Shown here: positions 48,368 to 56,632 of the stretch, piece after piece | How positions within the stretch are numbered: the first letter of the stretch is position 1 | How the letters are laid out: each line of letters begins with the position of its first letter | NCBI GenBank assembly: GCA_963721725.1 | Contig: CAVRLX010000004.1 | Coordinates: forward strand, 8,320-72,319 | Length of the DNA: 64,000 nucleotides | Reading direction: 5' to 3' | Origin: RI-153 sp963721725 | Lineage (GTDB): Bacteria > Chloroflexota > Anaerolineae > Caldilineales > Caldilineaceae | Position numbers and translations under genes: made by a program | Notes under the pieces: generated by a model | What the model was told of the DNA's origin: nothing | Database searches by the model: none | The model's input: the letters and a program-made list of their open reading frames with translations, nothing else

Positions 48368-49222
48368 CTATACGGCTGACACGATCCGTTCGCTTTCTGC
48401 CCATAAACGGCGGGCGCTTTCTTCGTCTTGAGCTTGGGACGCAGGGGCGACCGCCTTTTTGTTGGAGAAATATTGCCCACTCACACCGGCAACTTCAGGC
48501 GAGGTCGCAAGATAGATCGACGTCTCGGCCCCCTTCTCCGGGGAAATTGCAAAAAGACGGCTGAACAAACCAAAGAGGATTGCCAACAGCCCTGTGTTTG
48601 TTTTGCCAAAATTGGTGCGAACAAAACCGGGATGAAGCACATTCACCGTGACGCCGCTGCCCGCCAGCCGACGTGCCAGTTCCCGCGTAAACAGGATGTT
48701 GAGCAGTTTGCTTTCGGCATAGACCGGAAAGCCACTGTATTTTTGGCGATTTTGCAGATCGTCAAAATTCACACGCCCGGCCCGGTGCGCGTCTGACGAA
48801 ACGTTGACAATACGCGCCGGGGCGCTGGCCTTGAGCCGATCTAACAAGAGCGTGGTGAGCAGAAAATAGCCCAAGTGGTTCAGTGCAAAGGTCTTTTCTA
48901 GCCCATCTGCCGTCTCCTGCCGTTCGTAGAAAACCGCCCCAGCATTGTTGACCAATACATCCAGCCGGTCATATTTTGCCAAAAACTGGGCGGCGACCGC
49001 TCGTGTCGATTGAATCGACCCCAGATCGGCCAGCAACAGATCCACAGCCTGATTTCCGCTGGCAGCTATGATCTCGCCTTGCGTCGCCTGTCCACGTTGC
49101 GGATCGCGGCAGATCATCACCACGTGGGCACCCTGCCTTGCCAATTCCAGCGCCGTCACCCTGCCGATGCCGGCGTTGGCCCCGGTCACCACACAAACTT
49201 TCCCCGCCATTGATTGTGCCAT
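48368..49222 (-). CDS. Short-chain dehydrogenase/reductase (retinol-dehydrogenase-like)
   Basis: A 284-residue NAD(P)-dependent SDR. The cofactor motif TGANAGIG is at residues 13-20; CRDPQRG suggests NADP preference; NNAG and the catalytic Ser (VNVSSDAHR) with Y-x3-K (VYAESKLLN) are present. HPGFVRTNFGKT and the C-terminal layout resemble the WW-oxidoreductase/retinol dehydrogenase subgroup. Substrate unknown. Its promoter should lie in the 380-base gap shared with the divergent lacI gene. Confidence 0.9.
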   Translation of the reverse strand: MAQSMAGKVCVVTGANAGIGRVTALELARQGAHVVMICRDPQRGQATQGEIIAASGNQAVDLLLADLGSIQSTRAVAAQFLAKYDRLDVLVNNAGAVFYERQETADGLEKTFALNHLGYFLLTTLLLDRLKASAPARIVNVSSDAHRAGRVNFDDLQNRQKYSGFPVYAESKLLNILFTRELARRLAGSGVTVNVLHPGFVRTNFGKTNTGLLAILFGLFSRLFAISPEKGAETSIYLATSPEVAGVSGQYFSNKKAVAPASQAQDEESARRLWAESERIVSAV

Positions 49223-49345
49223 TGAATCCCCCAGTCAATAGAAAACATCGACCCTCAGCGTAAAGCCGGGCCTCATGAAAATCTGTGAGATGGCTACCCA
49301 GAAAAGATAACCTATAGTCAAGTTATTGCACAGAAAAATTCAACT
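49223..49345. other. Divergent intergenic region, SDR side
   Basis: The 382 bases between the SDR and LacI genes (49223-49604) hold the promoter and operator listed next. The rest is AT-rich with no gene or clear minus-strand promoter that I can point to. Confidence 0.45.
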
Positions 49346-49374
49346 TGACAAAAGATAGCTCTCCTCCTATAATC
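49346..49374 (+). promoter_or_regulatory. Consensus sigma-70 promoter of the lacI-transporter operon
   Basis: TTGACA (49346-49351), a 17-base spacer, and TATAAT (49369-49374): a perfect match to both hexamers with optimal spacing. It points toward the LacI gene, leaving a ~220-base untranslated leader. Confidence 0.85.
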
Positions 49375-49381
49375 GAAAATT

Positions 49382-49395
49382 GAAAGCGCTTCCAC
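49382..49395 (+). promoter_or_regulatory. LacI-family operator overlapping the transcription start
   Basis: TGAAAGCGCTTCCA is a near-palindrome with the central CG of LacI/CcpA-type sites and lies 8-21 bases after the -10 box, at the expected start of transcription. Binding there would block the promoter; the regulator encoded just downstream is the obvious candidate. Confidence 0.75.
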
Positions 49396-49604
49396 GGCTC
49401 CCCAAACACCTCAATCATATCTTCCTAAAAAAAGATTTCCTGAAGAGTAATGCCGCTGTTGAAGCAAGTTTAGAGCCTTATTTTCGACAACCTACCACAA
49501 CGAATTGCTTGATTTCTGTACATCCTGACCTAGCCATGCGGTGGTGATGTTCATCGCCTTTGCATAGTCTGTCGTGACTGATTCTCCCCGATAAAGAGCG
49601 CTGA

Positions 49605-50634
49605 ATGGCTGTTACGATTTATGACGTAGCCCGGGTTGCCGGTGTCGGCATTAGCACAGTTTCCCGTGTGCTAAACGACAGCATTAACGTCAGCCCGCCT
49701 ACCCGATATAAAGTGCTGGAGGCCATTGAAACCTTGGGCTACAAGCCCAACCTGATGGCCCGCAATCTATCGCGTACCCATGTGCGTACAGTGGGAGCCG
49801 TGCTAAGCTATCTCACCAATCCCTTTCAGGTAGCCGTGCTTCAGGGCATCGAGAGTACACTTTCCCAGGCAGGGATCAACTTGGCGATCTTTAATTTGGA
49901 TTCACAGGGGCGTCGGGATGCGTTGTTGGAGAATCTATCGGAGGGACGCCGATCAGATGGCTTGATTGTGGTTTCGTTTGCCTTGCCGCCCGGCTTCCGC
50001 GAACGGTTTCAACGCTACAACATTCCGGTTGTGATGGCGGATAACTTCGATGAGCATCTGCCTTCGGTCTATGTAGACAACGTCCACGGCGGGTATATGG
50101 CAACGCAATTTCTGCTCTCCTTGGGGCATCGACGCGTCGCCTATATTCAGGATCATTTTCGAGCGCCCAACGGCCCGCGTGGCAACTGGCCCGGTCTGGA
50201 TCGACGGCATGGCTATGGGCAGGCGCTGGCCGAGGCCGACATTGATCTTGACCCCAGCTTTGATCTATTACGGTGATGAGCATACACGCCGCCGGGGTTG
50301 GGAAGCCGCAGCCGTGTTGCTGGCCCAGGCCAAACCGCCCACGGCCATCTTTGCCGCCAGCGATATGTTGGCCCTGGGGACGCTTGAATATGCACGGCAC
50401 AAAGGAATTCACATTCCTGATGATTTGTCAGTTGTCGGGTTTGATGATTTGGAACTCGCCTCTTTTGCCGATCTCACAACCATCCGTCAACCGATGCAAC
50501 AATTGGGCAACCAAGCCGCACAGATGGTTTTGGATTTGATGGGCGGAAAATCCTTGGAACAACGACATTATCAACTGCCGCTAGAACTTGTGGTTCGGGG
50601 TTCGTGTGCCGTGCGCCATACACAAAACGCCTAG
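49605..50634 (+). CDS. LacI-family transcriptional regulator (frameshifted)
   Basis: About 342 residues after correction. The N-terminal helix-turn-helix is complete (TIYDVARVAGVGISTVSRVL, then INVSPPTRYKVLEAIETLGY), followed by the hinge PNLMARNLS and a Peripla_BP-type sensor domain (DNVHGGYMATQFLLSLGHRR, AIFAASDMLALGTLEYARHK, SVVGFDDLELASF). One extra T at about 50,258-50,260 ends the frame early; without it DPSLIYYGDEHTRRRGWEAA joins both parts. It is probably the repressor of the downstream sugar transporter and of itself through the operator at 49382-49395. Confidence 0.88.
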
Positions 50635-50863
50635 TCGCTACTGCTTTGCCTACAAGTTGCCCTGAGTTTGCATTACAGGATCGGCAGGTGACATGCTCTG
50701 CCAACGACGTTGAAAGGGGGTGATCTCCAAAGCGCAACCTATCATTTCATTGCTCACTGTCTGCTCGTTCCTCCCTGGAATCGAGTTATCTGTTCAAAGC
50801 GACAGGCAATTTACTTGTCGTTCTATCCATCTATCCACAGATTCAGCAAGGAGAAAATTCTAG

Positions 50864-52207
50864 ATGAATCGAAAGAACCTCTCACTGTTTGCACTGATGT
50901 TCCTGCTTGCCATGTTGGTGGCCGCCTGCCCGGCTGGTGGCAGCGAAACCCCAGCAGCCGAAGCACCCGCCGCCGAAGCACCCGCTGCCGAAGCACCCGC
51001 CGCCGAAGCACCCGCCGGTGAACGCACCATCACTTTTATGGGACCAGACACCATACGCTCCCATGACGAAAATGCCCTGGCCTACTGTGAAGAAGAGACT
51101 GGCATTAATATTGAAGTGATAAACGGCCCTGAAAGCGCTACAGACCGCCTGGCCCTCTATCTCCAGTTCTTTGGCGCTGCCTCCGGCGATGTGGATGCGC
51201 TGATGATTGACGTGATCTGGCCGGGCATTCTGGCGGAACACCTGATCGATCTGCGCCCCTATCTGAGCGACGAGCAATACGCTTCTTACTTCGAGCGGAT
51301 TGCCTTGAACAACACCGTCGATGGCGCGCTGGTGGGCATTCCGTGGTTCACCGATGCAGGTCTGCTCTACTATCGCACCGATCTGTTAGAGAAGTATGGC
51401 CTAGAAGCCCCTGAGACCTGGGCCGATCTGGAAGCCGCTGCCACCACCATCCAAGAAGGGGAACGGGCCGAAAATGCCGACTTCTGGGGCTATGTATGGC
51501 AGGGTGCAGCTTATGAAGGTCTGACCTGTGATGCACTGGAATGGCAGTTTAGCTGGAACGGCGGCAGCATTGTCGAACCGGACGGTACGGTTAGCATTAA
51601 CAACCCTGAAGCTGCCGCCGCTTTGGACATGGCCGCCAGTTGGGTTGGCAACATCAGTCCTCCCGGCGTAGTCAGCTATATGGAAGAAGATGCCCGTGGT
51701 GTGTGGCAAGCCGGCAATGCTGCCTTTATGCGCAACTGGCCCTATGCATTTTCACTGGGGAATGCTGAAGGCAGCAACATCGCTGGCAAATTTGCCGTGG
51801 CTCCGCTGCCCAAGGGTGGCGAAGATGGTCAGAATGCCGATACGCTGGGTGGCTGGCAGATGGCTGTGAGCAAGTATAGTGACGATCTGGACGCTGCCGC
51901 CGAGTTCGCCGTCTGCATGACGGGCTACGAAGCCCAGAAGATCCGTGCCGTGGAAGGGAGCTTGCTGCCCACGATTGGCGATCTCTACTCCGACGCAGAT
52001 GTCCTGGCTGCCCAGCCCTTCTTTGAACAACTGTATGATGTCTTTGCCGGCGGCGCTGTGGCTCGCCCCAGCACGGTGACAGGCGAAGATTATAACCAAG
52101 TTTCTACAATCTACTTTACCGAGGTTAACAAAGTCTTGACTGGTCAGCAGACCGGCCAGCAGGCTGTGGAATCCATCGAGCAGCAACTGCAAGGGCTGCT
52201 TCCCTAA
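50864..52207 (+). CDS. Sugar ABC transporter substrate-binding lipoprotein (ThuE/MalE-like)
   Basis: A 447-residue lipoprotein. The signal peptide ends in LVAAC with Cys22, followed by a linker of four exact AAEAP-type units, then an SBP_bac_1 domain (RTITFMGPDTIRSHDENALA, ALMIDVIWPGILAEHLIDL, VGIPWFTDAGLLYYRTDLLE, NAAFMRNWPYAFSL). The sequence is close to trehalose/maltose-binding ThuE proteins. It would present an alpha-glucoside or related sugar to the permeases at 52304-54093. The ATG has AAGGAG nine bases upstream. A strong terminator follows the gene within the operon. Confidence 0.9.
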   Translation: MNRKNLSLFALMFLLAMLVAACPAGGSETPAAEAPAAEAPAAEAPAAEAPAGERTITFMGPDTIRSHDENALAYCEEETGINIEVINGPESATDRLALYLQFFGAASGDVDALMIDVIWPGILAEHLIDLRPYLSDEQYASYFERIALNNTVDGALVGIPWFTDAGLLYYRTDLLEKYGLEAPETWADLEAAATTIQEGERAENADFWGYVWQGAAYEGLTCDALEWQFSWNGGSIVEPDGTVSINNPEAAAALDMAASWVGNISPPGVVSYMEEDARGVWQAGNAAFMRNWPYAFSLGNAEGSNIAGKFAVAPLPKGGEDGQNADTLGGWQMAVSKYSDDLDAAAEFAVCMTGYEAQKIRAVEGSLLPTIGDLYSDADVLAAQPFFEQLYDVFAGGAVARPSTVTGEDYNQVSTIYFTEVNKVLTGQQTGQQAVESIEQQLQGLLP

Positions 52208-52219
52208 ATAGGCAGACCG

Positions 52220-52256
52220 TGTGGAGCAGAGAACTTCTCTGCTCCACACCTTTTTC
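52220..52256 (+). terminator. Intra-operon terminator after the binding-protein gene
   Basis: A perfect 14-bp stem (52220-52233 with 52237-52250), ACT loop, then CTTTTTC. It lies between the binding-protein and permease genes and should make the binding protein more abundant than the membrane subunits. Confidence 0.88.
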
Positions 52257-52303
52257 TGCACACACTCTGCGTCTACTATCGTCAACACCAAAGGAGATGC
52301 GCG

Positions 52304-53245
52304 TTGGCAACCGGGGCACTATCCAAACCAAACCGACCGATTCCTGCACCCAAAAAGGGCGTCAGCGAACTGGGCAAACAACAAGAGCGCCTGGCCTATA
52401 TGTTGTTGTTGCCTTCAATGCTTGTCGTCCTGGGGGTTGCATTCTACCCATTATTCAACACTGTGTATGTCACATTTTTCGATGCTAGGCTGGGTAGCTC
52501 ACGTGCATGGGAATTTGTTGGCATTGACAACTACGTGCGTCTTCTGAGCAATACCCAGTGGTGGCAAGCGGTGTGGGCCACGATAAAATTTACCGTGGTC
52601 TCTGTGATTCTGGAGCTTATCCTGGGATTGGGCATTGCCCTGGTCGTGAACAGCAAGTTTCCGGGCCGCGGCCTGATGCGCACAGCGATGCTTGTGCCCT
52701 GGGCCATCCCCACCGCCATCTCTTCGCAGATGTGGAAGTGGATGTACCACGACGTGTTTGGCGTCATCAACGATTTCTTCACCCGGGTTGTGCCTATCCT
52801 GCCCACCAAAATTGCTTGGGTTGCCAGCGCATCAACCGCACTGTGGGCATTGGTTGCCGTAGACGTGTGGAAGACGACCCCCTTTATGGCCCTTCTTTTG
52901 CTGGCCGGTCTTCAATTGATCTCGGCAGATATTTACGAAGCGGCTTCAGTGGATGGGGCTACGGGCTGGCGGCAGTTCTGGACAATTACGCTGCCCCAAC
53001 TTCGCCCCGCCATTGTGGTGGCGCTGATCTTCCGTACCCTGGATTCGTTGCGTGTCTTCGATCTGGTTTGGATTATGACCAGTGGGGCCTTTGGCACAGA
53101 GACCATGGCAACCCTCAACCAGCGCAATCTGGTTCAATTTCAGCAACTAGGCTATGGCTCCACGATTAGCGTCGCCATTTTCGTCGTGATCGGCATCTTT
53201 GTCGTTTTCTACGTCACCACCATTTTCCGCGACGAGGAGGCATAA
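52304..53245 (+). CDS. Sugar ABC transporter permease (ThuF/MalF-like)
   Basis: A 313-residue inner-membrane permease with six predicted helices; the first hydrophobic segment begins near residue 31 (LAYMLLLPSMLVVLGVAFYP). The EAA loop that contacts the ATPase is present as EAASVDGATGWRQFWTITLP. I chose the TTG at 52304, which has AAAGGAG about seven bases upstream; a nearby ATG is in another frame. It pairs with the permease that starts two bases after its stop. No ATPase gene is in the operon, so a shared MsmK/MalK-type ATPase elsewhere must serve it. Confidence 0.9.
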   Translation: MATGALSKPNRPIPAPKKGVSELGKQQERLAYMLLLPSMLVVLGVAFYPLFNTVYVTFFDARLGSSRAWEFVGIDNYVRLLSNTQWWQAVWATIKFTVVSVILELILGLGIALVVNSKFPGRGLMRTAMLVPWAIPTAISSQMWKWMYHDVFGVINDFFTRVVPILPTKIAWVASASTALWALVAVDVWKTTPFMALLLLAGLQLISADIYEAASVDGATGWRQFWTITLPQLRPAIVVALIFRTLDSLRVFDLVWIMTSGAFGTETMATLNQRNLVQFQQLGYGSTISVAIFVVIGIFVVFYVTTIFRDEEA

Positions 53246-53247
53246 GC

Positions 53248-54093
53248 ATGAAGCGCACAGCCAGCCACTGGGTCCGTGACATTCTTTTCTGGTTTATCGT
53301 GATCTTTATCGCCATTTACACACTTTTCCCATTCTATTGGGCGATTGCCTCCTCGCTCACGCCAGCTAGCCAGTTATTTAACACCCCGGTTCGCTATTTC
53401 CCGACTTCGCCCACCGTGACTGCGTATGCCAGCGTTTTCAACAATCCTATCTTCCTGCGCTCATTGCTCAACTCTGCCTTTGTGGCGCTGACCACTGTAG
53501 CGTTGTCACTGGCGATTGGGTCGTTTGGAGCCTATGCGCTGGGACGCCTTAAATTCCGCGGGCGCACCCTCGTGCTCTACACCATTCTCTCTATGACTAT
53601 GTTTCCCGCCATCGCGATCTTGGGGTCGCTCTTTACGATGGTGCGCGCCCTGGGGATCTATAACACCCCGTGGGCCTTGGTGCTGACCTACACCACTTTT
53701 ACCTTGCCCTTTACCATTTGGGTCTTGACCAACTTCTTCAAAAGCTTGCCCACCGAGCTTGAACAGGCCGCCTATGTAGACGGAGCCACAGCTTGGCAGA
53801 CGTTTTGGATGGTCCTCTTGCCGCTGACTGCTCCCGGTCTGGTGACTACGGGCCTGCTGGCCTTCATCAACGCCTGGAACGAATTTCTGTACGCGCTTAC
53901 CTTTACAATTGATGAGCGCGCCCGCACTGTGCCTGTGGCGATTGCCTTTTTCTCTGGGGCACAACAGTTTGAAATTCCCTGGGCCGACATTATGGCCGCC
54001 TCAGTTGTGGTCACCATTCCCTTGGTGATCATGGTGCTCTTCTTCCAGCAACGGCTGGTTGAGGGTCTTACGGCTGGCGCTGTGAAGGGTTAA
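53248..54093 (+). CDS. Sugar ABC transporter permease (ThuG/MalG-like)
   Basis: A 281-residue six-helix permease, second half of the channel with the ThuF-like subunit. The EAA loop is EQAAYVDGATAWQTFWMVLL; other family features are FPFYWAIASSLTPASQLF, GSFGAYALGRLKFRGR and LAFINAWNEFLYALTF. Start ATG at 53248, with GAGGAGG eight bases upstream. It is the last gene of the lacI-thuEFG-like operon and ends at a 25-bp hairpin. Confidence 0.91.
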   Translation: MKRTASHWVRDILFWFIVIFIAIYTLFPFYWAIASSLTPASQLFNTPVRYFPTSPTVTAYASVFNNPIFLRSLLNSAFVALTTVALSLAIGSFGAYALGRLKFRGRTLVLYTILSMTMFPAIAILGSLFTMVRALGIYNTPWALVLTYTTFTLPFTIWVLTNFFKSLPTELEQAAYVDGATAWQTFWMVLLPLTAPGLVTTGLLAFINAWNEFLYALTFTIDERARTVPVAIAFFSGAQQFEIPWADIMAASVVVTIPLVIMVLFFQQRLVEGLTAGAVKG

Positions 54094-54102
54094 GGATGAG
54101 GA

Positions 54103-54160
54103 ATGAAGCATAAAGAATGGGTGAAGATTGCATTATCTTCACCCATTCTTTATGCTTCAT
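54103..54160. terminator. Long hairpin of GAATGAAGCATAAAGAATGG words
   Basis: A perfect 25-bp stem (54103-54127 with 54136-54160) and an 8-base loop separate the convergent permease and glycosyltransferase genes. The right arm includes the last codons (KDEA) and stop of the glycosyltransferase. It belongs to the phrase-like repeats. Confidence 0.88.
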
Positions 54161-55289
54161 CCTTTGCTTTTTCCAACACCGCCAACGTCTCCCGAGCCGC
54201 CTTCTCCCACGAAAAGCGTTTGACGTTTTCATAGCCCGCCGCAATTAGTTTCTGGCGCAGCGCCTCGTCCTGGCTCAGGCGCAGCATGGCATCGGCCAGT
54301 GCATCCACATCACGGGGATCCACCAAAAGCGCGGCATTACCCGCCACTTCGGGCAGGGCAGAATTGTTCGCACACATTACCGGAACTCCTCTCTGTTGGG
54401 CCTCCAACACAGGCAGGCCAAAGCCTTCGAATAATGACGGAAATGCAAAAAAGAGCGCATTGTTCCACAGCGCCTCCACGTCGGCGTCGGGGACATAGCC
54501 GGAGAAATGCACCCGCTCGGCCACACCATGCCGGGCCGCCGCCGCGTAAAGTTCATCGCTCAACCAGCCCCGCTTCCCCGCCAACACCAGATCCCATTTC
54601 ACACCATGTTGGGCCACCACTTTGCCATAAGCCTCAATTAAACGGGCCAGATTTTTGCGCGGCTGAATGGTTCCGAGGTAGAGGGCATAGGATGAATGGT
54701 AAATGGTGAATGGTGAATGGTGAATGGCAGACTTTTCACTTCGTCCTTCGTCTTCCGTCTTTCGTCCCGCTTCCGCCGCCTCGTGGATCACGCGAATCTT
54801 CGCCGCCGCTACGCCATAAAAGCGAGCCAGATCGGTTGCGGTGAAACGGCTGGGGGCGATAATACGGCGGGCAACGCGGGCGCTCCAGCGCGTGGATAGG
54901 TCGAGATAGAGCCGTTGGGCGCGGGTGTGGGCCTCGGGAAAGTAGCGATAGCCCACATCGTGCAGGGTGACCACGCTGGGCGGCAGCAGCGGCGGCGGCA
55001 ACAGCGGAATCACATGGGCGGGGACAAAAAGCACATCCGGCGGGCGGCGCACGATCTCTGCGGCCAGCGCCCGGTGAGTCCACAGACGCCGGGCGGGCAG
55101 CACACAGATCTCCACGCCCGGCAGATCGGGGAAGCAATCCGGCGCGGGCGGCTGCGGCACATAGAGCCGCCAGCGCTGTTCCCCGGCATTGGGGAGCAAA
55201 AGCAAGTGGCGAATGATCTCCCGCGAATAACGCTCTGTGCCGGTCACCTGCCCACCCAGCGCGCGGGATGCGTCAATGCCGATGATCAT
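54150..55289 (-). CDS. GT4-type glycosyltransferase (group 1) with repeat-derived insert
   Basis: A 379-residue GT-B glycosyltransferase. The N-terminal acceptor domain starts GIDASRALGGQVTGTERYSR; the C-terminal donor domain has LYLGTIQPRKNLARLIEAYG, LVLAGKRGWL, HFSGYVPDADVEALWNNALF and PSLFEGFGLPVLEAQQRGVP with the conserved E-x7-E. Between the domains, residues ~175-200 (RKTEDEGRSEKSAIHHSPF and following) are encoded by in-frame copies of intergenic repeat words and have no place in the family alignment I know. The C-terminal KDEA is also repeat-derived. Donor and acceptor are unknown. The frame is intact. Confidence 0.9.
   Translation of the reverse strand: MIIGIDASRALGGQVTGTERYSREIIRHLLLLPNAGEQRWRLYVPQPPAPDCFPDLPGVEICVLPARRLWTHRALAAEIVRRPPDVLFVPAHVIPLLPPPLLPPSVVTLHDVGYRYFPEAHTRAQRLYLDLSTRWSARVARRIIAPSRFTATDLARFYGVAAAKIRVIHEAAEAGRKTEDEGRSEKSAIHHSPFTIYHSSYALYLGTIQPRKNLARLIEAYGKVVAQHGVKWDLVLAGKRGWLSDELYAAAARHGVAERVHFSGYVPDADVEALWNNALFFAFPSLFEGFGLPVLEAQQRGVPVMCANNSALPEVAGNAALLVDPRDVDALADAMLRLSQDEALRQKLIAAGYENVKRFSWEKAARETLAVLEKAKDEA
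54691..54767 (-). repeat. Intergenic-type repeat words inside a coding sequence
   Basis: On the plus strand, GATGAATGG, AAATGGTGAATGG and further TGAATGG copies are followed by TCGTCCTTCGTCTTCCGTC and TTTCGTCC. These are the same word types as the intergenic repeats at 7782-7855 and 47843-47936. They keep the glycosyltransferase frame open and encode about 26 residues. Confidence 0.85.
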
Positions 55290-55299
55290 AGGGCGGCGA

Positions 55300-56508
55300 T
55301 CACAGTTTCAACACAGGATCCGCCGCCGCTCCATCATCGTGCTGAAAACGGTGCAGCCCAAAACAATCTCGCCACAGCGGCGAAGAGTAATCGCCTGCGG
55401 GCAAGGCAGCCAGATCGGCCAGCAGTTGCCCAATTAATATCGTGAACTTAAAGCCGCGTCCGGTGAATCCCCCCGCCAGCAAAATCTGGGGATGAGCGGG
55501 ATGGCGGTCGATGATGAAATCCTGATCTGGCGAGTGGGTATAGAGACAGGCTTCGGCGGAGACCGCTTTGGGAATCACACCGACGAGATGGTTGGCGACC
55601 AGATCGCAGAGTTCAGCCACGGGTTTGGCCCACACGTCGCGCGGGTGTGTGTTGGGATCAACCCCGGCCCCGTCCAATTCCAGCCCGATCTTGATCTGCC
55701 CTGGCTGCTCCCAGATGGGGAAGCCGTAAAAGTGGGGCATGGGCAAACAGATGTAGACCGGGCAAAGCGCCGGATCATAGCGCGAACGCTGCTCTTTTTC
55801 CACTTCAAAATAGACCACTTGCTGATGGGTGACACGCAGCGGCGCAGGCAACAGCGCATTCAGCCCAAGCTGCGCAAAAAAGCCCCCGTTCCACGGGCCA
55901 GCGGCCAGCACCACCTGTTCGGCGTGGATGATCTCGCGGCCAGTGCGCCCGGCCAGTGCCAATGTCACGCCCGTTTTGTGTGGCTCCAGCGCCATCACCC
56001 GGCACTCTTCTTGCAGCGTTGCCCCGTGTACCACGGCCTGCCGCACCATTGTCTCCACGGCACGGCTGGCGGCAAGGATCCCCGCGCCGGGCTGATAGAG
56101 CGCCATCCAATCGGCGGGGAAACGAAATTGAGGATAAGCCGAGGCCAATGCACGTGCGTCCAAAAGTTGGTGCGGATAGCCCAACGCCTGCATGGTCTCG
56201 ACCCGGGCTTGAAAGGCGGGGAAGTCCGCCGGGCCAAAATCCAGCCCGCCACACATTTTCAAGACCGTGACATCGCTTTCGCGTTCAAGCTCGCGCCAGC
56301 GCTCAAAGGCAATGGGGGCCAGCGTGGCATAATCGGCCTGGGCGTGGCTGTGACGAATGATGCGGCTGCCGCCGTGGCTGCTGCCCTGTTTGTGCCCCAC
56401 GCGAAACTGATCCAAAAGCAGAACCCGACGCCCCGCCTTTGCCAGCGCATAGGCTGCGGCTGCGCCCATGCCCCCGGCTCCCACCACCACCGCCTCATAT
56501 CGATTCAC
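55300..56508 (-). CDS. FAD-dependent oxidase, MSOX/MTOX (sarcosine / N-methyltryptophan oxidase) family
   Basis: A ~402-residue DAO-family flavoenzyme that would oxidise an N-methyl amino acid or similar secondary amine. The dinucleotide motif VVVGAGGMGAAAAYALAKAG lies at the N-terminus; QGSSHGGSRIIRHSH and a Cys in SAEACLYTHSPDQDFIIDRH (covalent FAD attachment in the family) are typical, as is GFTGRGFKF near the end. I chose the GTG at 56508 (VNRYEAVV), which follows AGAGGA; an ATG 19 codons upstream is possible but adds unconserved residues. It overlaps nothing and is divergent to the GyrA-CTD-like gene. Confidence 0.88.
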   Translation of the reverse strand: MNRYEAVVVGAGGMGAAAAYALAKAGRRVLLLDQFRVGHKQGSSHGGSRIIRHSHAQADYATLAPIAFERWRELERESDVTVLKMCGGLDFGPADFPAFQARVETMQALGYPHQLLDARALASAYPQFRFPADWMALYQPGAGILAASRAVETMVRQAVVHGATLQEECRVMALEPHKTGVTLALAGRTGREIIHAEQVVLAAGPWNGGFFAQLGLNALLPAPLRVTHQQVVYFEVEKEQRSRYDPALCPVYICLPMPHFYGFPIWEQPGQIKIGLELDGAGVDPNTHPRDVWAKPVAELCDLVANHLVGVIPKAVSAEACLYTHSPDQDFIIDRHPAHPQILLAGGFTGRGFKFTILIGQLLADLAALPAGDYSSPLWRDCFGLHRFQHDDGAAADPVLKL

Positions 56509-56632
56509 GTCGCCATTCCTCTGCCGCTCGCGGCTCTCTGATCCTTGCTGCCAAAGTTCCCACATCCCCCATGTCTGTGTATACTACAGGCACGACTTTA
56601 GCACGTCAATTCCGCCCCATAAGGAGGAACGG

